A stretch of 64,000 nucleotides of DNA from Trebonia sp963836195 (GTDB lineage: Bacteria > Actinomycetota > Actinomycetes > Streptosporangiales > Streptosporangiaceae). The notes below the pieces were generated by a model. It was not told the origin of the DNA. It worked only from the letters and a program-made list of their open reading frames with translations, and did not search any database. Where the stretch lies: positions 434,001 to 498,000 of the forward strand of contig CAWIIX010000030.1 of NCBI GenBank assembly GCA_963836195.1. Direction: 5' to 3'. A program made the position numbers and the translations under genes. Shown here piece by piece: positions 15,596-24,644 of this stretch; within the stretch, counting starts at the first letter, position 1, and the number at the start of each line of letters is the position of its first letter.

Positions 15596-18370
15596 ATGGG
15601 AACCCATGGTGCTGCAAGCACGCGAGTGCGTGCGCTCACACCCCGCAGAAATGCCGTTACATCGAATTCCGTCAATTCCGCCAGGCGGCGGCTGCTGAAC
15701 CCGTTTGGCTGGCCGGTGGCGCGCCGGCTATTCGCGGTTATCGTCGCGGCACTGCTGATGGGGCTGGTCTTCGGCGGGCTGCGGGTGTACGACTCCGAGG
15801 GCCAGGCGTCACAGTTCTCCCGGGTGTCGCAGCTCGCGAATCTAGGCGAGCAGCTGACGGTCCTGGTGAACGACCTGCAGAACGAGCGTGATGCCACGCT
15901 GCTGGTACTGACCACCGACAACAACGCCTCGGTGGTGCCGTTGTGGGCGCAGACCCACCGGGCCGTGGAAGCGGTCCAGCGGGCGGCCGGCATCGGCGGC
16001 CTTCCCTCCAACATCGCGGCCGACCTTCAGACGGTGCTGGCCGACATCAGCCCCGCTCGCATCAGCGCCCTGGAATCCGCCCTGGACCCGAACCTGCCGC
16101 CCCAGGACGAGGGCGCGCTCATGGGCAACTACGACGCCGACATCAAGGACATGATCGTCCTGGCCGACCAGGTCAGCCAGGGTGTCTCCAACGCCTCCCT
16201 GACCAGCGACGTGGAGGCGCTCAACGCGCTGTCCCTGGCCAAGGAGCAGGCGTCGGAAGAGCGCGGCCTGATCAACTACTCCATCGCGGGCACCGACCTG
16301 AACACGGTCAGCCTGACCCAGTACTTCAACCCCAACCTGGGCGCGGCGGGTCAGCAGGCACAGGACTTCTTCGTCGACCCGACCACGGTGTCGCTGTTCA
16401 CCACCGCCTACAACCAGGAGTTCGTGGACGAGGCGGGCTTCTACGCGTCCGCCACCCCGCCCGAGACCGCGTTCCTGTCCAACGCGTGGGGCTCCGGCGG
16501 GAGGTTCGTCGGCCTCAGCCTGGCGGAGAACCTCTCGCGGAACATCATGGCCAACAACGGCAGCTACACGCTGACGGCGACCTCCTCGGCATCCGTGTCG
16601 GGCAGCCCGCTGCTGTTCGACGCGCAGGGGCTCGGCGACCCGCTGACGCTGTCCGGCGCGCAGGCGCTCAAGAACGACACCCCGACCGCGGCCCAGTCGG
16701 TCCAGACCATGGCCCAGGTGCTGCCGGCCTGGGAAGCGGCCCAGGCCGGCAAGCTCGACGGCATGCAGGCGACCGAGCAGTTCGTGGCCGGCAACATCGC
16801 CGCCACCGCCAGCAAGCTCCAGAGCGCCGCGAGCCAGGCCGCCGTCACCTCGGGCATCATCACCCTCGTGGTTCTGCTCGTCGTTCTGCTGGCCGCGCTC
16901 GCGGTGGCCAGGTCGGTGGTGCAGCCGCTGCGCCGACTGCGGGCGGGCGCGCTCGACATCGCCTCGGTCCAGCTGCCCGACCGGGTCAAGCTGCTCACCG
17001 AGTCGCCCGATGCCGCCGCCACGATGGCGGTGGCGCCGATCAACGTCGCCGACGAGGACGAGATCGGGGAGGTGGCCCGGGCGTTCGACCAGGTCCACGC
17101 GGAGGCGGTCCGGCTGGCGGGCGAGCAGGCGCTGCTCCGCTCCACCTTCAACGCGATGTTCGTCAACCTGTCGCGCCGCTCCCAGGCGCTGATCGAGCGG
17201 CTCGCCCGCCTGATCGACAACCTCGAGCAGACCGAGGCCGACCCGGACCGCCTCGGAAACCTGTTCTCGATGGACCACCTGGTCACCCGCATGCGCCGCA
17301 ACTCGGAGAACCTGCTGCTGCTGGCCGGGCACGAGAATCCGCGCAAGTGGTCGGAGCCGGTGCCGCTGGCCGACGTGGCCCGCGCCGCGATCTCGGAGAT
17401 CGAGGAGTACAACCGGATCACGCTGAACATTCCCCCGGGCATCGCGGTCGCTGGCGGGGCCGTCTCCGACGTCGCGCACCTGCTGGCCGAGCTGATCGAG
17501 AACGCCACGATGTTCTCCTCCAAGGACACCCCGGTCCAGGTCGTGATGCAGGAGCTGTCCAGCGGCGGGGTGCTGATCGAGATCAGCGACAGGGGCATCG
17601 GCGTCTCCGAGGCGAGGCTCGCGGAGATGAACTGGCGGCTCGATAACCGGCCGGCCATCGACGTGTCCGTCTCCCGGCACATGGGCCTGTTCGCGGTGGC
17701 GCGACTGGCCGAGCGGCACGGGGTCAGGGTCCGGCTGCGGCCGGCCCTCCCCCAGGGGCTGTCGGCCCTGGTCTGGCTATCGGACAGCGTCATCGAGCGG
17801 ACCAGCCGGTACGGGTCGTTCGGCGACTGGCAGAGCCGGCCGGTCGGCGCCGGTGCCGTGCACAGCGTGCAGTCGTCGGCCGGGATCAGGGAGATCGGCG
17901 GGATGCCCGAGGCCGCCGCAGCGCTCGCGCGCAGCGGCAGCGGGAACGACCCGTCGGCCCCGGGGCCGCGCGTCGCCAAGGGCTGGTTCCGCGGCCGCGC
18001 GCCCGACCGGGGCGGCGCGGGCGGCGCCAGCGCCGCTAGCGCCGCTAGCGGCGGGACGCCGCAACGGCGTGCCCCGAGCAGCCCGTCCTACGATGACCGG
18101 ACGTCGGCCGGCCTGCCGGTCCGCACCCCTAAGAGCAGCCTGAGCCCCGACACCGCGACGGACAACCGGACCGGGGGGCTCCCTCAGCGGTCCGACGCCG
18201 CCCGCGGGGGGCCTGCGCCGGGAAGCGGACCGGGGACCGGCAGCCAGCCCCCGCGGCGGCGGTCGCCGGACCAGGTTCGCACCCGCCTGGCCGGGTTCCA
18301 GCGCGGAAACCGCCGCGCGGGGACCGACCAGGGACAGCCGCCCCTCGCAGGAGAAGGAAGCGAACGTTGA
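15596..18370 (+). CDS. Conservon-type sensor kinase CvnA, copy 1 (NIT domain, HAMP, HATPase)
   Basis: Residues 1-40 are cytoplasmic. A membrane helix lies at about 45-62 (RRLFAVIVAALLMGLVFGG), an extracellular nitrate/nitrite-sensing (NIT)-type helical domain follows, and a second helix lies at about 418-440. Then come a HAMP region (RSVVQPLRRLRAG), a dimerisation segment NLSRRSQALIERLARL with MDHLVTRMRRN, and an HATPase_c domain (HLLAELIENAT, DRGIGVSE, GLFAVARLAERHGV). A Gly/Pro/Arg-rich tail ends in the conserved SPDQVRTRLAGFQRG peptide. This is the Streptomyces CvnA architecture. The MGTHGAAS start and GCGAGGA leader are repeated in the paralogue at 19060, which fixes the start. The stop overlaps the roadblock gene. 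Confidence 0.9.
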   Translation: MGTHGAASTRVRALTPRRNAVTSNSVNSARRRLLNPFGWPVARRLFAVIVAALLMGLVFGGLRVYDSEGQASQFSRVSQLANLGEQLTVLVNDLQNERDATLLVLTTDNNASVVPLWAQTHRAVEAVQRAAGIGGLPSNIAADLQTVLADISPARISALESALDPNLPPQDEGALMGNYDADIKDMIVLADQVSQGVSNASLTSDVEALNALSLAKEQASEERGLINYSIAGTDLNTVSLTQYFNPNLGAAGQQAQDFFVDPTTVSLFTTAYNQEFVDEAGFYASATPPETAFLSNAWGSGGRFVGLSLAENLSRNIMANNGSYTLTATSSASVSGSPLLFDAQGLGDPLTLSGAQALKNDTPTAAQSVQTMAQVLPAWEAAQAGKLDGMQATEQFVAGNIAATASKLQSAASQAAVTSGIITLVVLLVVLLAALAVARSVVQPLRRLRAGALDIASVQLPDRVKLLTESPDAAATMAVAPINVADEDEIGEVARAFDQVHAEAVRLAGEQALLRSTFNAMFVNLSRRSQALIERLARLIDNLEQTEADPDRLGNLFSMDHLVTRMRRNSENLLLLAGHENPRKWSEPVPLADVARAAISEIEEYNRITLNIPPGIAVAGGAVSDVAHLLAELIENATMFSSKDTPVQVVMQELSSGGVLIEISDRGIGVSEARLAEMNWRLDNRPAIDVSVSRHMGLFAVARLAERHGVRVRLRPALPQGLSALVWLSDSVIERTSRYGSFGDWQSRPVGAGAVHSVQSSAGIREIGGMPEAAAALARSGSGNDPSAPGPRVAKGWFRGRAPDRGGAGGASAASAASGGTPQRRAPSSPSYDDRTSAGLPVRTPKSSLSPDTATDNRTGGLPQRSDAARGGPAPGSGPGTGSQPPRRRSPDQVRTRLAGFQRGNRRAGTDQGQPPLAGEGSER

Positions 18371-18774
18371 GTCACGCATACCGCCATGATCTGAACTGGC
18401 TCGTCAGCGACTTCACGGCGCGGGTGGCCGACGTGGCGCACACCGCGATCGTTTCGGCCGACGGCGTGCCGCTGGCGCTGTCCGACGGCATCCCCGACGA
18501 CTTCGGCGAACAGCTGGCGGCCATTACCTCCGGCCTCGCCAGCCTGGTGGCGGGGGCGGCCCGGATCTTCGAGGCGGGCCAGCCGGTCCAGGCGCTGTGC
18601 GAGATGGACGGCGGCCTGATGATCATCAAGGCGGTCAGCGACGGCTCGAGCCTGTGCGTGCTGGCCGCGCCCGACTGCGACACCGAGGTCGTCTCCTACG
18701 AGATGTCGAGGCTGGTCGAGGCGGTCAGCGAGGTGCTGTCGCCCGCCCTCAGGGGCGGCCGGGCGGTGATCTAA
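18367..18774 (+). CDS. Roadblock/LC7 protein CvnB, copy 1
   Basis: The 135-aa roadblock/LC7 (MglB-like) protein starts HDLNWLVSDFTARV and includes AHTAIVSADGVPLALS and GGLMIIKAVSDGSSLCVLAAPDCD. The start is a TTG that overlaps the kinase stop (TTGA), with AGGAG and AAGGAAG upstream; alignment with copy 2 (ATG 21915) supports it. Roadblock proteins of conservons act with a small Ras-like GTPase (CvnD), usually encoded two genes downstream together with a DUF742 protein (CvnC). Neither follows here. Confidence 0.9.
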   Translation: MSHAYRHDLNWLVSDFTARVADVAHTAIVSADGVPLALSDGIPDDFGEQLAAITSGLASLVAGAARIFEAGQPVQALCEMDGGLMIIKAVSDGSSLCVLAAPDCDTEVVSYEMSRLVEAVSEVLSPALRGGRAVI

Positions 18775-18804
18775 GGCAAAGGCCTACGGGACCGAAGCTC
18801 TGGC

Positions 18805-18827
18805 AGCGCGCGCTCGCGCCGCGCGCT
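18805..18827 (+). terminator. Hairpin after the first CvnA-CvnB pair
   Basis: AGCGCGCG and CGCGCGCT form an 8-bp GC stem with a 7-nt loop, 31 bp after the stop. No U-run follows, as is common in actinobacteria. Confidence 0.5.
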
Positions 18828-18882
18828 AGCCGATCGGCGACGCCGCGCACCGTGGCATCCATCAACGTAGATAACGCTGGGG

Positions 18883-18926
18883 TCACTAGTTACCGTTAGC
18901 CGGATATGACATGGTGGTGCGCACTA
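18883..18926 (+). promoter_or_regulatory. Shared promoter motif, copy 2 (second CvnA gene)
   Basis: TCACTAGT at 18883, then AGCCGGATAT to 18907 and GCACTA at 18921, with the same 38-bp interval as copy 1 at 15427. The intervening bases have diverged, so only the spaced elements seem to be held. Confidence 0.55.
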
Positions 18927-19059
18927 AAGTAGCTGATACACGGTTAGTTATGGTGTGTCGTGTGGGGTGGTTTGGTGCTGGGAACCGGTCGCATCCGAAC
19001 CCTGTCAGCAAGCGTAGCGGCGTGTAATGAAGATCGGTTTCCAGCGAGGACACGGACTA

Positions 19060-21915
19060 ATGGGAACTCACGGTGCAGCCAGCGTGCGCTCGCGCGCGCT
19101 TCCGTCAGGCGATCGCCCTGCCGGTTCGGCAAACGTCGGCCGAACGGCGCGACGGCCCCTGTTGGACGTGTCCAGCTGGCCGGTGGCGCGACGGTTCTTC
19201 GCCGTCATCGTGGCCGCCCTGCTCATGGGTGTGGTCTTCGGCGGCCTGTGGGTGGCGTCGGCCGAGGGGAACGCGTCGCAGTACTCCCGGGTGTCGAAGC
19301 TCGCCGCCCTCAACCAGACGCTCATCGTCGGCGTTAACGCCCTCCAGAGCGAGCGCGACACGGCCCTCCTGCTCTCTCCCACGATCACCAGCGCCGGCGA
19401 GCAGAATGCGAGGATGGCGCCCTTCATCGCCACCACCGACACCGCCGCCGCCGCGGTCCGGCAGGCGGCGGCCGGCGTCGGCAGCCTGCCCGCGAACATC
19501 CAGGTCGACGTGACCCAGGTGCTGGCCGACCTCACCACGGCCAAGCTCCACCAACTGCACGAGAACGTCTCCTCGGCCCAGGACGATCTCGCCATCATCG
19601 CCAGCTACGGCGCCACCATCAGCGACATGATCACCCTGACGGACCAGGTCGGGCAGGGCGTTTCCGACGGTCAGCTGACCGGGGACGTCCAGGCGCTCAA
19701 CGCCCTCGCCCTCGCCAAGGAGCAGGCCTCACAGCAGCGGGCGCTGCTCAACTCCGCCCTCTCGGCCCCGACCAACGTCACCGTCAACTACGAGCACGAC
19801 GGCGGCACCGCCACCTCGCCGGTCATCCCCACCGCCGACCCGGGCACCGAGCAGGCGCTCACGCTCGCCTCCGACCTGCAGGCGGCCGATCTCGACATCT
19901 TCTTCCAGGCCGCCACCGAGCTGCAGGCCCTGGACGACGTCAACGAGGTGAACACGCCGGTCGGCGCCGCCGCCACCAGCATCTCCCAGGACATCGAGCA
20001 GAACGTCTTCCTCAACGACGACACCGACTACTTCACCGACAACGGCCAGACCGACACCGACCGGTCGGTACCCGGCAGCCAGCTGATCCCGAGCCTGAAC
20101 GGCGTGCCGCTGCAGGGGTCGGCCGGCACCCCCGAACTGCAGCGCGGCCTGGCGACCTGGGACCTGGGCATGGGCGACGAGCTCACCGCCATGCAGAATG
20201 CCGAGGCGGTGATCTCCAACGACATCGCCAGCCGGGCCGGCCAGCTGCACAGCTCCGCCCAGCAGTCCGCGCTCACCTTCGGCCTGATCACGCTGGTCGT
20301 GCTCCTCGTCGTGCTGCTGGCCGCCCTGGCCGTCGCCCGGTCGGTGGTCGGCGCGCTGCGCCGGCTGCGGGCGGGCGCGCTCGACATCGCCTCGGTCCAG
20401 CTGCCCGAGCGGGTCAAGCTGCTGACCGAGTCGCCCGACGCCGCCGCGTCGATGGAGGTGGCGCCCATCAACGTCGTCTCCCGCGACGAGATCGGCGAGG
20501 TGGCGCTGGCGTTCGACCAGGTCCACGCGGAGGCGGTCCGGCTGGCGGGCGAGCAGGCGCTGCTCCGCTCCAGCTTCAACGCGATGTTCGTCAACCTGTC
20601 GCGCCGCTCCCAGTCGCTGATCGAGCGCCTCGCCCGGATGATTGACACCCTCGAGCAGAGCGAGGCCGACCCGGACCGGCTGGGTTCCCTGTTCTCGATG
20701 GACCACCTGGTCACCCGCATGCGCCGCAACTCAGAGAACCAGCTCCTGCTGGCCGGGCACGAGAACCCGCGCAAGTGGTCGGAGCCGGTGCCGCTGGCCG
20801 ACGTGGCCCGCGCCGCCATCTCCGAGATCGAGCAGTACAACCGGATCACGCTGAACATCCCGATGGGCATCGCCGTCGTCGGCGTGGCCGTCTCCGACGT
20901 GGCCCACCTGCTGGCCGAGCTGATCGAGAACGCGACGATCTTCTCCTCCAAGGAGACCCAGGTCCTGGTCTCGATGCAGGAGCTGTCAAGCGGCGGCGTG
21001 CTCCTCGACATCAGCGACCAGGGCATCGGCGTCTCCGAAGGCCGGCTGGCGGACATGAACTGGCGGCTCGACAACCCGCCGACCGTCGACGTGTCCGTCT
21101 CCCGGCACATGGGCCTGTTCGCGGTGGCCCGCCTGGCGGAGCGGCACCGGGTCCGGGTCCGGCTGCGGCCGGCCGTCCCGCAGGGACTCTCCGCGCTGGT
21201 CTGGCTGCCGGACAGCGTCATCGAGCGGACCAGCGGGTACGGCTCGGCCGGCGGCTGGCAGAGCATGGCCGTCTCCGCCACATCGGCGCAGCCGGCCCCG
21301 CCGACCCAGCCGCGGCTGCCCGCGGGCGGCCGCCAGCTCGGCGCGGCGCCGGACAGCTCGATCGCCATAGCGCCCAACGGCAACGGCTACTCGGCCGGCA
21401 ACGGCTACTCCGCCGGCAATGGCTACTCGGCCGGCAACGGCTACTCCGCCGGCAACGGGAGCCCCGGCGGCATCGGGAGCATGAGCGGCATCGGGAGCCC
21501 CGGCAGCGCGAACGACCCGTCGGCCGAAGGCCCCCGGGTCGCGCAGGGCTTGTTCCGCGGCGCCGATGCCGGAACCGTCGAGGCGCCGCAGTGGAGCGCT
21601 CCGGCCACCCCGTCCTACGACGACCAGACGTCCGCGGGCCTGCCGCTCCGGACGCGCCGGGGTGCCTCGACCCCCGACGCCGGGTCGGGCGGCGGGGGCG
21701 GAGAGCTCCCGCGTCGGTCCGGGGCGGGCCGCAGCGGGCCCGGACCCGGGCCAGGCCGCGGGCCGGCCGCGGGCGGGCCGGGGACATCAAGCCACCCGAT
21801 GGTGCAGCGGTCACCGGATCAGGTCCGCAGCCGCCTGGCCGGGTTCCAGCGCGGAACCCGTCGGGCAGAGACCGAGCAGGGACAGTCGCCCCGAGCAGGA
21901 GAAGGAAGCGAATGA
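19060..21915 (+). CDS. Conservon-type sensor kinase CvnA, copy 2
   Basis: This paralogue of the kinase at 15596 has the same order: membrane helix near residue 50, extracellular NIT-type domain, second helix at about 408-428, HAMP, the SMDHLVTRMRRN segment, HATPase_c and the SPDQVRSRLAGFQRG tail peptide. The cytoplasmic core is nearly identical to copy 1 while the extracellular domain has diverged strongly, which suggests different ligands feeding the same output. The tail contains four GNGYSA repeats (21379-21450). ATG 19060 (MGTHGAAS) matches copy 1; an ATG 11 codons upstream is less likely. Confidence 0.9.
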   Translation: MGTHGAASVRSRALPSGDRPAGSANVGRTARRPLLDVSSWPVARRFFAVIVAALLMGVVFGGLWVASAEGNASQYSRVSKLAALNQTLIVGVNALQSERDTALLLSPTITSAGEQNARMAPFIATTDTAAAAVRQAAAGVGSLPANIQVDVTQVLADLTTAKLHQLHENVSSAQDDLAIIASYGATISDMITLTDQVGQGVSDGQLTGDVQALNALALAKEQASQQRALLNSALSAPTNVTVNYEHDGGTATSPVIPTADPGTEQALTLASDLQAADLDIFFQAATELQALDDVNEVNTPVGAAATSISQDIEQNVFLNDDTDYFTDNGQTDTDRSVPGSQLIPSLNGVPLQGSAGTPELQRGLATWDLGMGDELTAMQNAEAVISNDIASRAGQLHSSAQQSALTFGLITLVVLLVVLLAALAVARSVVGALRRLRAGALDIASVQLPERVKLLTESPDAAASMEVAPINVVSRDEIGEVALAFDQVHAEAVRLAGEQALLRSSFNAMFVNLSRRSQSLIERLARMIDTLEQSEADPDRLGSLFSMDHLVTRMRRNSENQLLLAGHENPRKWSEPVPLADVARAAISEIEQYNRITLNIPMGIAVVGVAVSDVAHLLAELIENATIFSSKETQVLVSMQELSSGGVLLDISDQGIGVSEGRLADMNWRLDNPPTVDVSVSRHMGLFAVARLAERHRVRVRLRPAVPQGLSALVWLPDSVIERTSGYGSAGGWQSMAVSATSAQPAPPTQPRLPAGGRQLGAAPDSSIAIAPNGNGYSAGNGYSAGNGYSAGNGYSAGNGSPGGIGSMSGIGSPGSANDPSAEGPRVAQGLFRGADAGTVEAPQWSAPATPSYDDQTSAGLPLRTRRGASTPDAGSGGGGGELPRRSGAGRSGPGPGPGRGPAAGGPGTSSHPMVQRSPDQVRSRLAGFQRGTRRAETEQGQSPRAGEGSE
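21379..21450 (+). repeat. Four tandem 18-bp repeats inside the second CvnA gene
   Basis: Four near-perfect 18-bp units, varying only in third positions, encode GNGYSA four times in the disordered C-terminal tail. Copy 1 of the kinase lacks them. A partial fifth unit follows. Confidence 0.85.
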
Positions 21916-22325
21916 TGAGTCGCGTATACCGGCAAGACCTCAACTGGCTCATCAACGACTTCACCGCACGGGTGCCCTACGTGGCGCACTCCGCGGTGGT
22001 GTCGGCCGACGGGGTGCCGCTGGCGCTGTCGGAGGGCATCCCCGACTACTTCGCCGAGCACCTGGCGGCCATCACCTCCGGCCTCGCCAGCCTGATGGCG
22101 GGCGCGGCCCGGATCTTCGAGGCGGGGCAGCCGACCCAGGCGCTGTGCGAGATGGTCGGCGGCCTGATGATCATCAAGGCGATCAGCGACGGGTCGAGCC
22201 TGTGCGTGCTGGCCGCTCCCGACTGCGACACCGAGCTCGTCTCCTACGAGATGTCGCTGCTGGTCGAGGCGGTCGGCGAGGTCCTCTCGCCCGCTCTCAG
22301 AGGCGGCAGCGCCCAGCGGTACTGA
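21915..22325 (+). CDS. Roadblock/LC7 protein CvnB, copy 2
   Basis: The 136-aa protein is closely similar to the copy at 18367 (QDLNWLINDFTARV, AVVSADGVPLALS, GGLMIIKAISDGSSLCVLAAPDCD). Two adjacent ATG codons exist; 21915 aligns with the copy-1 start, and 21912 gives the usual ATGA overlap with the kinase stop. The next gene is an aminomutase subunit, so CvnC (DUF742) and CvnD (GTPase) are again absent. The role in the family is an MglB-like regulator of a small GTPase downstream of the kinase. Confidence 0.9.
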   Translation: MSRVYRQDLNWLINDFTARVPYVAHSAVVSADGVPLALSEGIPDYFAEHLAAITSGLASLMAGAARIFEAGQPTQALCEMVGGLMIIKAISDGSSLCVLAAPDCDTELVSYEMSLLVEAVGEVLSPALRGGSAQRY

Positions 22326-22433
22326 GGATCTTTTAACAACAAAAGCACAAAACCGTCCCTATCGAACGGACCGTTGCTCCGCGTCCCCGGTCGGCAGTAC
22401 CCGGCGGGCGAGGAAACGGGCCGGGCGGGGAAG

Positions 22434-22445
22434 GATGACGTCATC
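22434..22445. promoter_or_regulatory. 12-bp palindrome upstream of the aminomutase gene
   Basis: GATGACGTCATC is a perfect palindrome 27 bp before the ATG and just upstream of the AGGGAGG ribosome-binding site. It could be an operator that blocks initiation or elongation. No cobalamin-riboswitch-like structure was recognised in the 146-bp gap. Confidence 0.4.
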
Positions 22446-22471
22446 GGACCACCCGCAGGGAGGCCACGCCG

Positions 22472-24106
22472 ATGACGTCGAAGCTCAACCTGGACCAGGG
22501 CGCCGTGCTGCTCGCGAGGGAGCTTGCCCGGCGCGCGGGGGAGCCGGTGACCCAGCTCGCGCTGACCCACACCACGGTGTCAATCGAGCGGGCGGTGCTG
22601 CGGCTGGGCGGGCTTGACGGGGCCGATGCCGGCGGGATGCCGTGGGTGAACCGGCTGACCGACGCGGTGCGGGCGTCGGTCGGGCTCGAGCACGGGGTCG
22701 CGCTGCCGGTCTGGGACGCGCTGCACGCGGGCGGCTACCCGGACCTGCGGACGCTGGCCGAGGCGGCCGCGGCCGGCCAGGTCGGCTTCCGGCTGCCGGT
22801 CGGCCGGGCAGCGGCGGTGGCGCGGGAACACACGGTCCGTTCGATATCGGCCGGGGTGTCCGCCCTCGACCGGCAGCGGGCGCGGCGGGCCGGGCTTCTC
22901 GACGACCTCGCCGACCCGCCGTTCCCCTGGGTGTACCTGACCGTCGTGGCGGGCGACATCGACCAGGCCATCGCGCGGGCGCAGGCGGCGGCACGCGACG
23001 GCGCCGACGTGATCGCGGTGATCCGGTCGACCGGGCAGGCGCTCCTCGACTACGTTCCCGCGGGCGTCGCCGGCCCGGGCCCGGCGGGCAGCTACGCGAC
23101 CGGGGAGAGCTTCCGGCGGCTGCGCGCGGCCCTCGACCAGACCTCGCGCGAGCTCGGCCGGTACGTGCGGCTGACCAGCTACGCGTCGGGGCTGTGCATG
23201 CCCGAGATCGCGACCCTGGCCGGGCTCGAGCGGCTGGACATGATGCTCAGCGACTGCATGCACGGGATCATCGTCCGCGACATCAACCCGCTGCGGACCT
23301 TCATCGACCAGCGGTTCTCCCGCGCGATCGGCGCCCGCGCCGGGATCGTGGTCAGCCCGGGCGAGGAGAGCTTCATCGCGCCCGCGGGCGCCCTTCCGGC
23401 CCAGGCCGCCGCCGCCCATGCCGCCCCCGCCCCCGCTCCCGCCGACGGCGACGACGCCGCCCCCGCGGTGATCGCGTCGCAACTCCTCAACGAGTACTTC
23501 GGCCGCGAGGCGGGTCTGGAGACGTGGCAGCTCGGGTTCGGGCACGGGCTCGAGCTCAACCCCGCCGGGCCAGATTCCTTCCTGCTCGAGCTCGCGCAGG
23601 CGCAGCTGGTCCGCGAGCTCTTCCCCGGCGCGCCGCTCAAGTACATGCCGCCGACCACGCGCGTCACCGAAGACGTGCTCGCGGGCTGCCTGCTCGACGC
23701 GTTCTTCAACCTCGCCGGGCTGATGACGGACCAGTCGATCTTGTGCGTCGGCCTGATGCCCGAGGGAATCGACCTGCCGTTCCGGGCCGACCGGGACCTG
23801 GCGCTGGCGAACGTCCGCTACGTGCGGGCGGCGGCCGGCCGGCTCGGGATGTCGTTCGCGCCGGACTCGTTCGTGGTCGAGCGGGCGCAGCAGGTCCTGC
23901 ACGAGGCCGTTGCCCTGCTCCGGCGGATCTCCACCGAGGGGCTGCTCAACGCGATCGCGGACGGGACGTTCGGGGTGGCCAGGCGGCCGCCCGGCGGGGG
24001 ACACGGCCTGGACGGGGTCGTCACCCGGGTCGACGGCTACTTCAATCCGGTGACCGAGATCCTCGACGGCGCGCAGGGCGACCCGGTGGCCGAGCTCATC
24101 GGCTAG
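22472..24106 (+). CDS. kamD: D-lysine 5,6-aminomutase (ornithine 4,5-aminomutase-like) alpha subunit, orphan
   Basis: The 544-aa protein aligns along its length with KamD, the TIM-barrel subunit of the adenosylcobalamin- and PLP-dependent enzyme that moves the terminal amino group of D-lysine. Seen: SKLNLDQGAVLLAREL at the N-terminus, DGADVIAVIRSTGQALLDYVP, YASGLCMPEIATLAGLERLDMMLSD, RDINPLRTFIDQRFSR, LKYMPPTTRVTEDV and GHGLDGVV near the end. An Ala/Pro-rich insert of about 30 residues near 310-340 is not typical. The PLP lysine and the cobalamin-binding motif belong to the beta subunit (KamE), for which no gene exists here; the next genes are a cupin and a hydrolase. It therefore needs a partner encoded elsewhere or has another role. 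Confidence 0.88.
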   Translation: MTSKLNLDQGAVLLARELARRAGEPVTQLALTHTTVSIERAVLRLGGLDGADAGGMPWVNRLTDAVRASVGLEHGVALPVWDALHAGGYPDLRTLAEAAAAGQVGFRLPVGRAAAVAREHTVRSISAGVSALDRQRARRAGLLDDLADPPFPWVYLTVVAGDIDQAIARAQAAARDGADVIAVIRSTGQALLDYVPAGVAGPGPAGSYATGESFRRLRAALDQTSRELGRYVRLTSYASGLCMPEIATLAGLERLDMMLSDCMHGIIVRDINPLRTFIDQRFSRAIGARAGIVVSPGEESFIAPAGALPAQAAAAHAAPAPAPADGDDAAPAVIASQLLNEYFGREAGLETWQLGFGHGLELNPAGPDSFLLELAQAQLVRELFPGAPLKYMPPTTRVTEDVLAGCLLDAFFNLAGLMTDQSILCVGLMPEGIDLPFRADRDLALANVRYVRAAAGRLGMSFAPDSFVVERAQQVLHEAVALLRRISTEGLLNAIADGTFGVARRPPGGGHGLDGVVTRVDGYFNPVTEILDGAQGDPVAELIG

Positions 24107-24216
24107 GAAGGCAGACAGCCCCCACCCCCGGTACCGCCGTCCCGCGTCCCGTGGCTAGCCTGTCAGGCGGACCGCGGTCCGCCCCCGGACCGCGGGCAAC
24201 GGAAGGACGCACGCCA

Positions 24217-24639
24217 GTGGAGATCGAACACGGCCGCAAGGGCACGCCGTCACGCGTCGGCGAGGCCGACACGTTCAGCGGGCGGGCGATGCTCGACCCG
24301 CTGCTCGAGGACGGGAACGGCCAGGTCCGCATCAACTCGGTCATGTTCTCCCCCGGGGGGCGGACCTTCTGGCACTCGCACGCGGGCGGCCAGGTGCTGA
24401 TCGTCGCCAGCGGCCACGGCATGGTGGAGACCAGGGACGGCCACCGCGAGCGGCTGAACCCGGGCGACGTGGTCTGGGCCCCGCCGGGCGAGGTGCACTG
24501 GCACGGGGCCGCACCGGAGTCGTTCATCAACCACACCGCGATCTCGCTCGGCTCGACCGACTGGGCCGGGCAGGTCGACGACGACCACTACCAGGCTTCC
24601 TTCGGAGACCTTCCCGGCACCGTTTTCGACGGGGAATAG
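24217..24639 (+). CDS. Cupin-domain protein
   Basis: This 140-aa single-domain cupin has motif 1 as WHSHAGGQVLIVASGHGMVE and motif 2 as PGDVVWAPPGEVHWHGA, giving the usual His/Glu/His metal ligands, here with Gln in one position. The order resembles small cupins of the hydroxynitrile-lyase-like and carboxymuconolactone-associated group. GTG at 24217 has GGAAGGA nine bases upstream. It lies 111 bp after kamD and 5 bp before the MBL-fold gene, so the three are probably one transcript. The substrate is unknown. Confidence 0.85.
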   Translation: MEIEHGRKGTPSRVGEADTFSGRAMLDPLLEDGNGQVRINSVMFSPGGRTFWHSHAGGQVLIVASGHGMVETRDGHRERLNPGDVVWAPPGEVHWHGAAPESFINHTAISLGSTDWAGQVDDDHYQASFGDLPGTVFDGE

Positions 24640-24644
24640 GCCGC

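Noticed and set aside
22326..22471. Cobalamin riboswitch before the aminomutase gene
   Set aside because: The gap is only 146 bp and I found no B12-box-like sequence or suitable stem set; only a 12-bp palindrome.
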